DNA of 64,000 bases, taken from the NCBI GenBank assembly GCA_934462925.1, contig CAKSIT010000008.1, forward strand, positions 76,477 to 140,476, written 5' to 3'. A program made the translations under genes and the position numbers. This document shows positions 63,824 through 64,000 of this stretch, piece after piece (position 1 is the stretch's first letter; every line of letters begins with the position of its first letter). The notes below the pieces were generated by a model that was not told where the DNA came from, did not search any database, and saw only the letters and a program-made list of their open reading frames with translations. This DNA comes from an uncultured Oscillospiraceae bacterium. GTDB taxonomy: Bacteria > Bacillota > Clostridia > Oscillospirales > Ruminococcaceae.

Positions 63824-63967
63824 TTGGGCGGTCGCGGCTCGTCAAGCGGCGCGAAAAGGGTTGACAATTCCGCAAAAGGTGGTATAATAAACACAGGAGC
63901 ATTTTCCGGAGCAATTAACCCACACCTCGCCGCCGACGGTCGTCACAAATTCGTTCTTGTACGTTGA
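63824..63967 (+). CDS. Short open frame, possible truncated phage protein
   Basis: A 47-codon frame from TTG at 63824, with GGAGG 9 nt upstream, to TGA at 63965. It begins (M)GGRGSSSGAKRVDNSAKGG. A GGRGSSSG start is familiar from larger phage-encoded proteins of clostridia, so this may be the 5' remnant of such a gene or a wrong reading of an intergenic region. An open frame on the opposite strand (63846 to the edge) is equally uncertain. Nothing else is supportable between 63707 and 64000. Confidence 0.25.
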   Translation: MGGRGSSSGAKRVDNSAKGGIINTGAFSGAINPHLAADGRHKFVLVR

Positions 63968-64000
63968 AAGCCCCTTGGCGTAGGCGCGGAAATAAGAATC

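Noticed and set aside
63846..64000. Minus-strand open frame at the right edge
   Set aside because: About 50 codons without recognisable motifs, overlapping an equally weak plus-strand frame; it cannot be supported without the adjoining sequence.

Overview
The window looks like a chromosomal segment of a strictly anaerobic, Gram-positive, moderately GC-rich clostridium, most plausibly a Ruminococcus-like member of the Oscillospirales. The reasons are numerous Gram-positive-type lipoproteins, strong AGGAGG-type ribosome binding sites, promoters of the TTGACA-17-TATAAT type, an oxygen-sensitive fermentative gene set (AdhE, [FeFe] hydrogenases and the HydF maturase, class III ribonucleotide reductase), and a hydrogenase/HydS/AdhE arrangement like that known from Ruminococcus albus. 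This placement is an inference; there is no rRNA gene in the window.

Layout. 1-1192: the start of an ABC transporter ATPase and a lipoprotein, with metalloregulator-like operators. 1511-9101: a secreted transglutaminase-like protein, the GTPase TypA/BipA, a MATE exporter, an RluA-type pseudouridine synthase and a highly codon-optimised GAPDH. 9340-13029: a three-gene unit of unknown function built around a LOTUS-like/DUF3825 protein. 13483-19091: two SGNH-hydrolase genes flanking a B12-type radical SAM protein and its DUF2344 partner, then DUF4358 and membrane genes. 19148-21861 (minus): HydF, a cysteine-cluster protein and a secreted CAP protein. 22518-26576: a MarR regulator and a heterodimeric ABC exporter. 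27458-35735 (minus): group B hydrogenase, SpoIIE-type phosphatase, HydS sensor hydrogenase, a [2Fe-2S] protein, a phosphotransferase and AdhE, with a near-perfect Rex operator over the adhE promoter. 35936-39123 (minus): LysR, IlvN, IlvB. 39355-44003: a flavodoxin-like pair, a TetM-like GTPase fused to a NYN nuclease, a degenerate AcpS and a PH-like membrane protein. 44274-50773: ProB-ProA, a membrane protein, a foldase-like lipoprotein, ABC-F. 51248-53191: an ammonium transporter-PII fusion behind an apparent ANTAR-type antiterminator. 53391-57224: a duplicated-domain lipoprotein, an iron-regulated-looking DUF3793-flavodoxin operon and an orphan peptide-binding lipoprotein. 57354-60258 (minus): NrdG and NrdD with a NrdR box.

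From about 61059 rightwards an integrated element begins. Its left boundary is the 3' part of a tRNA-Thr(CGU) gene that still has its native terminator. Next come a tyrosine integrase, an HTH-DUF2442 protein, a DUF4160 protein and a terminase-small-subunit-like gene. The element runs out of the window.

The most novel-looking signals are: (1) a dispersed intergenic repeat of about 130-150 bp in four copies (5172, 13082, 21936, 22133) whose stems differ by compensatory changes, so it behaves like a structured RNA or a mobile palindromic unit; (2) a GTTAG-N6-CTAAC operator shared by the lipoprotein/ABC locus and the flavodoxin locus; (3) the dual hexaloop/terminator switch in front of amt; (4) an AcpS homologue lacking both usual metal-ligand residues. 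No CRISPR array, rRNA gene or complete tRNA gene was seen.
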